64,000 bases of DNA from Bradyrhizobium sp. 199 (GTDB lineage: Bacteria; Pseudomonadota; Alphaproteobacteria; Rhizobiales; Xanthobacteraceae): NCBI RefSeq assembly GCF_023073355.1, contig NZ_JADPJI010000005.1:558001-622000 (forward strand), in the 5' to 3' direction. The first letter of the stretch is position 1. The number at the start of each line of letters is the position of its first letter. Both the position numbers and the translations under genes were made by a program. Under the pieces are notes generated by a model. It saw only the letters and a list, made by a program, of their open reading frames with translations, was not told the origin of the DNA and ran no database searches. This document shows, piece by piece, positions 17,044-25,338 of this stretch.

Positions 17044-17930
17044 CACTTGCCTTCCCGCTGCTTCATGCGCGGATCGAGTGCGTCGCGGGCGGCGTCGCCG
17101 ATCAGATTGATGCTGAGGATGGCGATCGAGAGCAGCAGGCCGGGCCAGAAGATCAGCGATGGCTTGATCTGGAAGTACTGGCGGCCCTCGGCCATGATGT
17201 TGCCCCAGGTCGGCGTTTCCGGCGAGATGCCGGCGCCGAGGAAGGAGAGGATCGCCTCGGTGAGGATGGCGCTGGCGCAGACATAGGTGCCCTGGACGAT
17301 CAGCGGCGCGATCGTGTTCGGCACCAGGTGCCGCCACATGATCTTCGGCAAGGACGAGCCGACCGAGATCGCCGCCTCGACGTAGGGCTCTTCGCGCGCC
17401 GACAGCACGACCGAGCGAACCAGACGCGCCACGCGTGGAATCTCGGGAATGGTGATCGCGATCAGCACGGTCCAGAGGCTGGCACCGGACAGCGACACCA
17501 CGGCGATCGCGAGCAGGATGCTGGGCATCGCCATCAAGCCGTCCATGACCCGCATCAGCACGGCATCGACCAGCTTGAAGAAGCCGGAGACGAGGCCGAT
17601 CGCGAGCCCGATGGCGATCGACAGGATCGCCGAGCCGATGCCGATCAGAAGCGAGATGCGGCCGCCATAGAGGACGCGCGACGCCAGGTCGCGGCCATAG
17701 GCATCGGTGCCGAGCAGGAATTGCGCGGACGAGGGCTTGAGGCGTTGCGACGGCGCGAGCTGGATCGGGTCATGCGGCGCGATCAGCGGCGCGAGGATCG
17801 AGACCAGCACGATGAGCGCGAGCAGGACCGTGGCCGTCGCGATGATGGGCGTCGAGGTCAGGAATCCGAAGCGCGGCCGCAGCGGCGACGTGATCGGAAT
17901 GGAGGACTGGGGAAGGGTATCGACCGACAT
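17043..17930 (-). CDS. Peptide ABC transporter permease, DppC type
   Basis: A 295-residue inner-membrane permease with a soluble N-terminal tail, a first membrane segment (residues about 30-52, ATATVLLALIVLVSILAPL), and a block of five more. GTDAYGRDLASRVLYGGRISL is the family hallmark before the permease domain. The EAA-type loop EAAISVGSSLPKIMWRHLVPN contacts the ATPase. It pairs with the DppB-type permease 14 bases upstream. The stop shares one base with the start of the ATPase gene. The start at 17930 (MSVDTLPQSS) is preferred over a longer open frame. Confidence 0.92.
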   Translation of the reverse strand: MSVDTLPQSSIPITSPLRPRFGFLTSTPIIATATVLLALIVLVSILAPLIAPHDPIQLAPSQRLKPSSAQFLLGTDAYGRDLASRVLYGGRISLLIGIGSAILSIAIGLAIGLVSGFFKLVDAVLMRVMDGLMAMPSILLAIAVVSLSGASLWTVLIAITIPEIPRVARLVRSVVLSAREEPYVEAAISVGSSLPKIMWRHLVPNTIAPLIVQGTYVCASAILTEAILSFLGAGISPETPTWGNIMAEGRQYFQIKPSLIFWPGLLLSIAILSINLIGDAARDALDPRMKQREGK

Positions 17931-17944
17931 GTTTTGTCCTTGCC

Positions 17945-18886
17945 TCAGTACCGGATCCGGGGATCGAGCAGGGTGTAGGCGACGTCGATGAGAAGGTTGA
18001 CCACGACGTAGATCAGCGACGTCAAGAGGATCATCGCCTGGATCACCGGATAGTCGCGCGCCAGCACCGCATCCACGGTGAGGCGGCCGATGCCGGGAAT
18101 GTTGAACACGCTCTCGGTGACGACCACGCCCGAAATCAATAGCGCAAAGCCGGTGCCGATCACGGTAATGACAGGCACCGCGGCGTTGCGCAGCGCGTGC
18201 CGCATCATCACGGCAACCTCGTTGATGCCCTTTGCGCGCGCGGTGCGGACGTAATCCTCGCCGAGCACGTCGAGCATAGCCGCCCGCGTCATGCGCGCGA
18301 TCAGCGCGATGTAGATGAAGGAGAGGGCGCAGGTCGGCAGGATGATGCGCTCGAAGAACGGCCCGACGCCGTTGAAGATGCTGCGGAAGCCCTGCACCGG
18401 AACCCAGCGCAGCTCGATCGCGAAGACCTGGATCAGGATGTAGCCGACCACGAACACCGGCACCGAGAAGCCGAGCACGGAGAGGCCCATCACGAAACGG
18501 TCGATCCAGGTTCCGTGCTTCCACGCCGCGATCACGCCCAGGGGAACGGCGATGACGACGGCGAGGACGATGGTCGACAGCGCGATCGAGATCGACGGCT
18601 CGACGCGCTGGCCGATCATCTTCATGACCGGCAGATTGGAGATCAGCGAGGTCCCGAGATCGCCGTGCAGCAGCTTGTTCACCCAGGTGACGAACTGCAC
18701 GATCAGCGGCTCGTTGAGGCCGAGCGAGGTGCGGATGCGCTCCAGCCGTTCGGGCGTCGCGTTGTCGCCGGCGAGAATCGCGGCGGGGTCGCCCGGGGTG
18801 AGGCGGAGCAGGAGGAAGACGAACAGCGCGACGACCCCCATCACGGGCACGGCGGCGAAGATTCGGCGAAGGAGATATCCGAGCAA
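17945..18886 (-). CDS. Peptide ABC transporter permease, DppB type
   Basis: A 313-residue permease opening MLGYLLRRIFAAVPVMGVV, the typical N-terminal membrane segment of DppB/OppB proteins. The sequence RLTPGDPAAILAGDNATPE follows, then five further membrane segments and the cytoplasmic loop RTARAKGINEVAVMMRHALRNA that docks on the ATPase. It is transcribed ahead of the DppC-type gene and is part of the operon with the fused ATPase. The 218-base gap upstream to the M20 peptidase gene shows no feature; a shared transcript is likely but not shown. Confidence 0.92.
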   Translation of the reverse strand: MLGYLLRRIFAAVPVMGVVALFVFLLLRLTPGDPAAILAGDNATPERLERIRTSLGLNEPLIVQFVTWVNKLLHGDLGTSLISNLPVMKMIGQRVEPSISIALSTIVLAVVIAVPLGVIAAWKHGTWIDRFVMGLSVLGFSVPVFVVGYILIQVFAIELRWVPVQGFRSIFNGVGPFFERIILPTCALSFIYIALIARMTRAAMLDVLGEDYVRTARAKGINEVAVMMRHALRNAAVPVITVIGTGFALLISGVVVTESVFNIPGIGRLTVDAVLARDYPVIQAMILLTSLIYVVVNLLIDVAYTLLDPRIRY

Positions 18887-19104
18887 GTTGGATTCCGTCA
18901 GATTGGAGTCAAATCATGGCAGCGACTAGGGTCCGTTCTGCCACCAGCCTAACATTTCAGCAATTCCCGTGCCATCAGGGCCACAGGTTTTGCAGTGCGG
19001 TCACTCGTTTTGGGGCAGCTCCTCGGACGATGCAGAGCGAAGGGGCCCGCCGGACGAAATAAGGCGGTGGACGCAAAGGCGCTCCGCGCACCTGACCACA
19101 CTGT

Positions 19105-20235
19105 TCAGTCCAGTGTCGCAAGCAGCCCCGCCATCAGGCGGCCACGCTCCACCAGGCTCTCGACCTCGATATACTCCTCGAGCGTGTGGCCGTTGTCGCC
19201 GCGCACGCCCAGGCCGTCGAGCGTCGGGATGCCCATCGCACCCGTGAAGTTGCCGTCGGAGCCGCCTCCGGAGCTCGCATGCGGCAGCTCAGTGCCGAGC
19301 GACTTGGCGATGCCGCGCGCCTTCTCGTACAGCGCCATCGTGCCGGCATCCGGCTCCCACACCGGACGCGTTACGCCGCGCGTCACCTTGAAGGCGACCT
19401 CGTTGGTCGTGCCTGACAGTGCCAGCATCCGCTCGACGCCGCGGTCGAGATCAGCCTGCCGCTTGGCCATGGAGAGCGCTTCGCCGGTGGCGGTCGTGGC
19501 CACGCAATTGACCCACTGCCCGCCATGCACCACGCCGACCGAGAAGGTGCAGTCCTCCGTCGTCATGGCGTCGATGGCGAGAATCTGCCGTGCCATCTCG
19601 CGGATCGCCGAGCGTCCCGCCGACAAGGTCGCGCCGGCGTGGCTCGGCCGCCCCCTCGCCTCGAGATTGAATCGTGCGATGGCGTAACGTCCGGTGGTGA
19701 CGCCGTTGTCGGCACGGCCGGGCTCGGGCACCAGCACATATTTGTTGCGCGCAGCCTCCGCCTCGATGATGTCGCGTGTCGAGGGCGTGCCGACTTCCTC
19801 GTCCGGCGTGAACAGGACGGTGATCGGCAGCGGCGTGGTGAAGGACGCGCGCGCCAGCTGCCGGATCGCTTCCAGCGAGAGATAGTTGCCGCCCTTCATG
19901 TCGTAGATGCCGGGGCCGTAGCATTTGTTGCCCTCGCGCCGCCATTTCAACGTCTCGATGGTACCGACCGGGTGGACGGTATCCATGTGGCCGGCGATCA
20001 GGATGCCGGGCTCGCCTTGCCTTGGGTGTGGAAAGCGCGCGCGGATCACGCCGCCGAAGCCCTGCCGGCCGGCGATGCGCTCGATCGTCGCACCCATGAT
20101 CGCCATGTCCCGCGCTGCGATATCGAGCATGCGGTTCACGGCACCAGCGTCCCAGGTCGGGCTTTCGCATTCGACCCAGCCGCGCAGACCCTCGAGCATT
20201 GCCTCGGAATCGAAAGGAAGATTGGCAGGATTCAT
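19105..20235 (-). CDS. M20 family metallopeptidase (carboxypeptidase G2-like)
   Basis: A 376-residue M20A/CPG2-like zinc peptidase. Metal and catalytic blocks are GHMDTVHPVGTI (near residue 80), GPGIYDMKGGNYL (near 108) and TPDEEVGTPSTRD (near 140, catalytic Glu pair). HASSGGGSDGNF near the C-terminus carries the last ligand region. It would remove C-terminal Glu or similar residues from small peptides or folates. The frame is open to 20415, but the ATG at 20235 is chosen because the preceding codons look non-coding. It heads the minus-strand peptide operon and is divergent from the binding-protein gene at 20503. Confidence 0.9.
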   Translation of the reverse strand: MNPANLPFDSEAMLEGLRGWVECESPTWDAGAVNRMLDIAARDMAIMGATIERIAGRQGFGGVIRARFPHPRQGEPGILIAGHMDTVHPVGTIETLKWRREGNKCYGPGIYDMKGGNYLSLEAIRQLARASFTTPLPITVLFTPDEEVGTPSTRDIIEAEAARNKYVLVPEPGRADNGVTTGRYAIARFNLEARGRPSHAGATLSAGRSAIREMARQILAIDAMTTEDCTFSVGVVHGGQWVNCVATTATGEALSMAKRQADLDRGVERMLALSGTTNEVAFKVTRGVTRPVWEPDAGTMALYEKARGIAKSLGTELPHASSGGGSDGNFTGAMGIPTLDGLGVRGDNGHTLEEYIEVESLVERGRLMAGLLATLD

Positions 20236-20502
20236 CTCAATGTCTCTCAAGCTTCGCAAGGTGGAACGCGCATTGCATTGCCGCGGCAGGACGAGTGGAG
20301 AGTGTTGTAGAGCTAAACCGATCCTTGTGGAGCCCGTGCCCGCGCCGCCAGGGCTTGCAGCGAAACCGGATTGACGCGCTCGGCACTGTCTGCAAGTCTC
20401 GAAAGATAAAGGCATTGCATGAGGTTAGTTCGCCCAAGGAACGAGCCGCATGCTGAACCAATAATCTGCCTTTGAACAGTTTCACGTCAGGAGAAACTTT
20501 TT

Positions 20503-22113
20503 ATGTTCAACTTCATGCGCCGGAGGCCTCGCGCGTTTGCCTCCAAACTTGCGCTGTCTGTCGTCGCGCTTTCGACGGCGCTTGCCTCGCCCGTGCTCGC
20601 GGCCGGCAAGACCATCACGGCGGTGATGCACTCGGATCTGCGCATCATCGATCCGATCTTCACCACGGCCTACATCACGCGCGATCATGGCTACATGGTC
20701 TACGACACGCTGGTGGCCCCCGATTCGAGCTTCAAGATTCAGCCGCAGATGGCGGACTGGAAGATCTCCGACGACAAGCTCACCTACACCTTCACCCTGC
20801 GCGACGGGCTGAAATGGCATGACGGCGCGCCGGTGACGGCGGAAGACTGCGTCGCATCGCTGAAGCGCTGGGCCGCGGTCGACGGCATGGGCCAGAAGCT
20901 CATGGACTTCACCGCGAGCATCGAGGCGACCGACGCCAAGACCATCACGCTCAAGCTGAAGGAGCCCTACGGCCTCGTGCTCGACTCCATCGGCAAGCCG
21001 TCCTCGCGCGTTGCCTTCATGATGCCGAAGCGCCTCGCTGAGACGCCGGCGGACAAGCAGATTCCGGAGCAGATCGGCTCGGGTCCGTTCAAGTTCGTGC
21101 AGTCGGAATTCCAGCCGGGCGTGAAGGCGGTCTACGTCAAGAACACCGACTACGTGCCGCGCAAGGAGCCGGCGAGCTGGACCTCCGGCGGCAAGGTGGC
21201 GAAGGTCGACCGCGTCGAATGGATCACCATGCCGGACTCGCAGACCGCGGTGAACGCATTGCAGTCGGGCGACATCGACTTCATGGAGAACTTGCCGTAC
21301 GACATGCTGCCGGTGCTGGAGCCGAACAAAGAGATCACGATCGAGGTCTTGAACAAGTTCGGCTTCCAGACGCTCGGCCGGATGAACTTCCTTCATCCCC
21401 CGTTCGATAACGTGAAGGTGCGCCGGGCTGCATTCCTGGCGATGAATCAGAAGGACGTGCTCGACGCGCTCATCGGCAACGCCAAATATCAGAAGATCTG
21501 CGGCGCCTTCTTCATTTGCGACACGCCGCTTGCGACCGAAGTCGGCGCCGAGACCCTGGTGAAGGGCAATGGCATGGCGGAAGCCAAGAAGGCGCTTGCC
21601 GAGTCCGGCTATGACGGCACCCCGATCGTAATCATGGCGCCCGGCGACGTCACGACGCTGAAGGCACAGCCGATCGTTGCAGCTCAGTTGCTGCGCGAGG
21701 CCGGCTTCAAGGTCGATCTGCAGGCAACCGATTGGCAGACCGTGGTGAGCCGTCGCGCCAGCCAGAAGCCGCCGAAGGAGGGCGGCTGGAACATGTTCTT
21801 CACCAACTGGGTCGCGGCCGACGTCTCCAACCCGATCGCCAATCTCTCGATCGGCGGCCAGGGCAAGAAGGGCGGCTGGTTCGGCTGGGCGGAGGACGCC
21901 AAGATCGAGCAGCTCAAGGACGCCTTCGTTCGCGCCCCCTCGCTCGACGAGCAGAAGAAGATCGCCGCCGACATCCAGAAGGAAGCCTATGAGCAGGTGA
22001 TTTACATCCCGCTGGGACAGTATCTGGGGCCGAGCGGTTGGCGGAAGTCGCTGAAGGGCGTGCTCGACGGCCCGGCCACGCCGGTGTTCTGGAACGTCGA
22101 CAAGTCGGAGTAA
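20503..22113 (+). CDS. Peptide ABC transporter substrate-binding protein (SBP family 5)
   Basis: A 536-residue periplasmic solute-binding protein of the DppA/OppA family. It has a basic N-terminus, a hydrophobic segment and a signal-peptidase I site near LASPVLAAGK (about residue 30). DPIFTTAYITRDHGYMVYDTLV and YTFTLRDGLKWHDGAPVTAEDC are the family hallmarks. It supplies the importer whose permeases and ATPase lie on the opposite strand. A strong aggaga ribosome-binding site precedes the ATG. The 267-base divergent gap to the M20 peptidase gene likely holds the promoters of both arms. A perfect intrinsic terminator follows. Ligand unknown; linkage to M20, M81 and amidase genes suggests a modified peptide. 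Confidence 0.92.
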   Translation: MFNFMRRRPRAFASKLALSVVALSTALASPVLAAGKTITAVMHSDLRIIDPIFTTAYITRDHGYMVYDTLVAPDSSFKIQPQMADWKISDDKLTYTFTLRDGLKWHDGAPVTAEDCVASLKRWAAVDGMGQKLMDFTASIEATDAKTITLKLKEPYGLVLDSIGKPSSRVAFMMPKRLAETPADKQIPEQIGSGPFKFVQSEFQPGVKAVYVKNTDYVPRKEPASWTSGGKVAKVDRVEWITMPDSQTAVNALQSGDIDFMENLPYDMLPVLEPNKEITIEVLNKFGFQTLGRMNFLHPPFDNVKVRRAAFLAMNQKDVLDALIGNAKYQKICGAFFICDTPLATEVGAETLVKGNGMAEAKKALAESGYDGTPIVIMAPGDVTTLKAQPIVAAQLLREAGFKVDLQATDWQTVVSRRASQKPPKEGGWNMFFTNWVAADVSNPIANLSIGGQGKKGGWFGWAEDAKIEQLKDAFVRAPSLDEQKKIAADIQKEAYEQVIYIPLGQYLGPSGWRKSLKGVLDGPATPVFWNVDKSE

Positions 22114-22140
22114 GCGGGAAACGCCTGGGTTTGAAAGCGG

Positions 22141-22173
22141 ACGGCGCCGCAGGTCATCGCGGCGCCGTTTTTT
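22141..22173 (+). terminator. Intrinsic terminator of the binding-protein gene
   Basis: A perfect 10-bp stem (acggcgccgc at 22141-22150 paired with gcggcgccgt at 22159-22168) closes an 8-base loop and runs directly into a T tract (22168-22173), 27 bases after the stop codon. Confidence 0.92.
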
Positions 22174-22199
22174 ATGAAGCGATCCCTGCGCGATCGGGT

Positions 22200-22343
22200 C
22201 TAGCAGTTCCCGTCGCGCAGCTGCTCGAGCCCTTCGCTTGCGAACGGCAGGCTCGTATCCGGCCGCTCACCGGACGAACCTTGCCTTGAAGCTGGCCGTT
22301 TGATCTCCCATGCGGGCTGATCCGGTCTGTTCTCTTGTTCCAT
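22200..22343 (-). CDS. Possible small protein of 47 residues
   Basis: A short frame, 47 codons plus TAG, rich in charged and polar residues (starts MEQENRPDQPAWEIK) with no membrane segment. An agagga ribosome-binding site lies 8 bases before the ATG, which is the main reason to list it. It lies downstream of the efflux-pump gene on the same strand. I recognise no family. It could equally be chance; comparative conservation would decide. Confidence 0.4.
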   Translation of the reverse strand: MEQENRPDQPAWEIKRPASRQGSSGERPDTSLPFASEGLEQLRDGNC

Positions 22344-22396
22344 GTGGCCAATCCTCTGAATTGCTGCGGTACAACATCGAGAGAAAAGGGAAGTTC

Positions 22397-23656
22397 CTAG
22401 CCGGTGGGACGATGATGCGGCTTGAACAGCCGTCCCTTCTCCACCACCAGCACGATCGCGAGCGCAGCGAGCGTCGACAGGAAGAAGCCGATCGAGAACG
22501 GCAGCAGCGTGCCATCGAAGCTCTGTCCGATCGCCATGCCGACCGCGATTCCGATCAATGTCGTGATCGAGCCGTACAGCGAGGAGGCGGTGCCGGCGAT
22601 GTGGCCCTGCGGCTCCATGGCGAGCGCGGTGAAGTTCGCGACCATCATGCCGAACGAGAACATCATCAGAGCTGAGAGCACCATGAACAAGGCAAGCGGG
22701 AGCACGCCGAGGCTTTCCGTCAGCAGCATCACGGCGGCAACGACCGCGTAGAGCGCCAGCGCCCCGTGCGAGATCACGCGCATGCCAAGCCGCCCGACCA
22801 GCTGCGAGTTGAGGAAGCCGGCCACAGCCGTGCCGGCCGCGATCGCGGCGAAGGCGAGCGGGAAGTAATGGCCGAGGTGATAGATATCGGTGAAGACCTG
22901 CTGGGCGCAGAAGACATAGGCGAAGAGCGCGCCGATGACGCTGCCGGCGGCGGTGGCATAGCCGATGGTCTGACGGTTCGTCACCGTATGCCGGAACGCC
23001 GAGAGAACGTCGGCGGGCGCCAGCGACCGGCGCCCGGACTCGGGAAGGGTTTCCGGCAGCCGCAGCACGCACCATGCGAGCGCGAGCAGACCGCACAGCA
23101 TCAGCACCACGAAGATGCCGCGCCATGCCGTCACCAGCAGCACCGCCTGTCCGAACGAGGGGGCGATCACCGGCACCGCGATGAATACCATCATCGCGAG
23201 CGACATCACGCTCGCCATGCGGCGGCCGGCATAACAGTCGCGCACGATCGAGGTCGCGATCACGCGCGTCGCCGAGGTGCCGAGCCCCTGCAGCGCGCGC
23301 GCCAGCAGCAGCGTCTCGAACGAAGGTGCGGCGACCGCCAGCACGCTCGCCACCGCATAGACCGCCATGCCGCCGAGCAGCACCGGCCGGCGACCGAAGC
23401 GGTCCGACAGGGGGCCCATGACGAACTGGCCGGCGCCGAAGCCGATCAGGAAGGTCGACAGCACCAGCTGGAGATGGTTGGCGAAGGGAATGTTGAAGGC
23501 TGCCCCGATATTGGGCAGCGCCGGCAGCATCATGTCCATCGCAAGCGGGTTCAGCGCCATGATGGACGCGATCATGATGACGAATTCTGGAAATCTCATG
23601 GGACGGTGTCCCGAGGACACCCAATCGTCGGCATTGACGTCAGACAAGAAGCTCAC
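22397..23656 (-). CDS. Bcr/CflA family drug-resistance MFS transporter
   Basis: A 12-helix major facilitator. LSTFLIGFGAGQFVMGPLSDRFGRRPVLLGG carries the family motif A between helices 2 and 3. NPLAMDMMLPALPNIG in helix 1 is typical of the Bcr/CflA group. It would expel drugs by proton antiport at the inner membrane. The open frame begins with GTG at 23656 (419 residues), but the ATG at 23599 (MRFPEFVIMI) gives 400 residues, the usual family length, and may be the true start. It lies downstream of a TetR gene on the same strand, so local control by that regulator is likely. Confidence 0.88.
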   Translation of the reverse strand: MSFLSDVNADDWVSSGHRPMRFPEFVIMIASIMALNPLAMDMMLPALPNIGAAFNIPFANHLQLVLSTFLIGFGAGQFVMGPLSDRFGRRPVLLGGMAVYAVASVLAVAAPSFETLLLARALQGLGTSATRVIATSIVRDCYAGRRMASVMSLAMMVFIAVPVIAPSFGQAVLLVTAWRGIFVVLMLCGLLALAWCVLRLPETLPESGRRSLAPADVLSAFRHTVTNRQTIGYATAAGSVIGALFAYVFCAQQVFTDIYHLGHYFPLAFAAIAAGTAVAGFLNSQLVGRLGMRVISHGALALYAVVAAVMLLTESLGVLPLALFMVLSALMMFSFGMMVANFTALAMEPQGHIAGTASSLYGSITTLIGIAVGMAIGQSFDGTLLPFSIGFFLSTLAALAIVLVVEKGRLFKPHHRPTG

Positions 23657-23780
23657 CTCTGAAATTCAGCGGCTTTATCCATTGTCCATGCTGCGTTGCA
23701 CAACCCATGTTTCGGGATGGCTGGCAGGCGGCGCGGGGGCGGACAAGAATTGGTGAAGTCGCCCAGGGCGGGACGCCTCC

Positions 23781-24365
23781 TCAATCAGCTTGCGTTGCGG
23801 CTCTGGTAACCAAGTCGCGTGCCAATCGTCCAGCTGTCTCGACGTAGTCGAGATCGCGATGGATCAGCATCACGGTCGTGGCGCCGTCGAGCAGGATGAC
23901 AAGCTGCCGTGCGAGCGCCGTCGCATTGGGAACCTCGTGATCGCGCAACTCCGTCGCGAGCCATGCTTCAAAACGCTTCTTGTGCGCCGCGCCGGCTTTA
24001 ACCGCCGGGTGTGCCGGCGTGTTGGCGAGCTCGGCGATCGTGCGCAGGAATCCGCAGCCTCGCCATCGCGGCACATCCACGGAGCGTCCAAGTTTGGTGA
24101 AGAGACCCCGGACCTTTTCGGCCACCGTGCCGTCAGTCTCGGCGAACCAGCGCATGTAGAGCTCCAGCATCGGCTGGTCCCGGGCCGCAATGGTTTCGGC
24201 GACGAGCTCGTCCTTGCTGGTGAAGTGGTAGTAGAGCGTCTTCTTGGTGACGCCGGCTTTCGCGGCAACCGCATCCATGCTGACCGCCCTGATGCCATCG
24301 CCATAGAACAGGCGAGTCGCCGCAACGACGATCTGCTCGCGCGTGCTGTCACCTCTGGCCGCCAT
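23781..24365 (-). CDS. TetR/AcrR family transcriptional regulator
   Basis: A 194-residue regulator with an N-terminal helix-turn-helix (residues 7-53; recognition region VAAKAGVTKKTLYYHFTSKDELV) and a helical ligand-binding domain. The ATG at 24365 (MAARGDSTREQIV) is chosen over an upstream extension that would run through the operator. A perfect inverted repeat lies 6 bases upstream of the start and between this gene and the divergent crotonase gene, so it probably represses both itself (with the efflux pump downstream) and the crotonase gene. The inducer is unknown. Confidence 0.9.
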   Translation of the reverse strand: MAARGDSTREQIVVAATRLFYGDGIRAVSMDAVAAKAGVTKKTLYYHFTSKDELVAETIAARDQPMLELYMRWFAETDGTVAEKVRGLFTKLGRSVDVPRWRGCGFLRTIAELANTPAHPAVKAGAAHKKRFEAWLATELRDHEVPNATALARQLVILLDGATTVMLIHRDLDYVETAGRLARDLVTRAATQAD

Positions 24366-24370
24366 GACGG

Positions 24371-24394
24371 GTGTATACCGCCTAGTGAGTATAC
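24371..24394. promoter_or_regulatory. Probable TetR operator
   Basis: A perfect 7-bp inverted repeat, TGTATAC-N10-GTATACA, 24 bp in all, in the intergenic region between the divergent tetR and crotonase genes. Size and symmetry fit a TetR-family operator. It overlaps where the tetR leader must start. Confidence 0.75.
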
Positions 24395-24451
24395 ATGACA
24401 AGGCCGATGTGGCTGACTTGTTTGCCCGTTCGACCTGGAAGGAGCTGCGAC

Positions 24452-25231
24452 TTGTCCGATCTGATACTCTTTGAGACCCGGGGCGCGGCCGCGCTGCTGA
24501 CGTTCAACCGTCCGGCCAAGCTCAACGCGCTAAGCTACGCTCTCATCGACCGCCTGATGACGATCCTCGACCGCATCGAGGACGATGCAAACATCCGCGC
24601 GGTGGTCCTGACCGGGGCCGGCGATCGGGCCTTCTCGGCGGGCGCCGACATTGCCGAATTCTCGGAAAGCGTGAAAGCCGGGCCAGATATTGCGGTCAAG
24701 GACTTCGTGCGACGCGGGCAGGCGATGACGGCACGCATGGAGGCCTTTCCGAAGCCGATCATCGCCGCCGTCAACGGCATCGCCTTCGGCGGCGGCTGCG
24801 AGATCACGGAAGCCGTGCATCTCGCGGTCGCCAGCGAGCGGGCGACGTTCGCCAAGCCCGAGATAGCGATCGGCATCACGCCCACCTTCGGCGGCACGCA
24901 GCGGCTACCGCGGCTCGCAGGCCGCAAGCGGGCGCTGGAACACCTTCTGACCGGCGACTCCTTTTCGCCACAGCGAGCCCTGGAGATGGGATTGGTCAAC
25001 CGCATCGTGCCGCACGGGCAGCTCCTCGACGCAGCCTTCGCGCTCGCGGAACGCATCACGCGAAATTCCCACCTGGCGGTCGCCCGGATCATTACGGCCG
25101 CCACGCGGGGCCTCAACGTCTCGATCGCGGAAGGCCTCGCCATCGAGCGCGAGCAGTTCGCGCGCATGGCAGCGACAACGGACACTCGTGAGGCGCTCGA
25201 CGCCTGGCTGGCTGCCCGCCCGTCGCGGTAG
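24452..25231 (+). CDS. Enoyl-CoA hydratase/isomerase family protein (crotonase 2), TTG start
   Basis: A 259-residue crotonase. Oxyanion-hole segments are AGDRAFSAGADIAEF and AAVNGIAFGGGCE; catalytic Glu residues lie in GGCEITEAVHLAV and PEIAIGITPTFGGTQRLPR. The frame is open from an ATG at 24395, but that codon overlaps the operator. A strong aaggag site at 24439-24444 sits 7 bases before TTG 24452, giving MSDLILFETRG, the normal N-terminus and length. The gene is divergent from tetR and probably under its control. It would act on an acyl-CoA; the pathway is not clear since no other fatty-acid gene is adjacent. Confidence 0.88.
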   Translation: MSDLILFETRGAAALLTFNRPAKLNALSYALIDRLMTILDRIEDDANIRAVVLTGAGDRAFSAGADIAEFSESVKAGPDIAVKDFVRRGQAMTARMEAFPKPIIAAVNGIAFGGGCEITEAVHLAVASERATFAKPEIAIGITPTFGGTQRLPRLAGRKRALEHLLTGDSFSPQRALEMGLVNRIVPHGQLLDAAFALAERITRNSHLAVARIITAATRGLNVSIAEGLAIEREQFARMAATTDTREALDAWLAARPSR

Positions 25232-25338
25232 GGCCGCCTGGATGTTTTCGCGAGCGTGGCGGGCCAGATCCCTCTCGCTCGTCTCGCAGCTTGGCAACCA
25301 GGGATTCACCATAAGCTCGGTCACAGCGCATCGGAGAG

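Noticed and set aside
15499..17286. Plus-strand open frame of 595 codons
   Set aside because: Antisense to the fused ABC ATPase, which has all its Walker and signature motifs; the antisense product has none.
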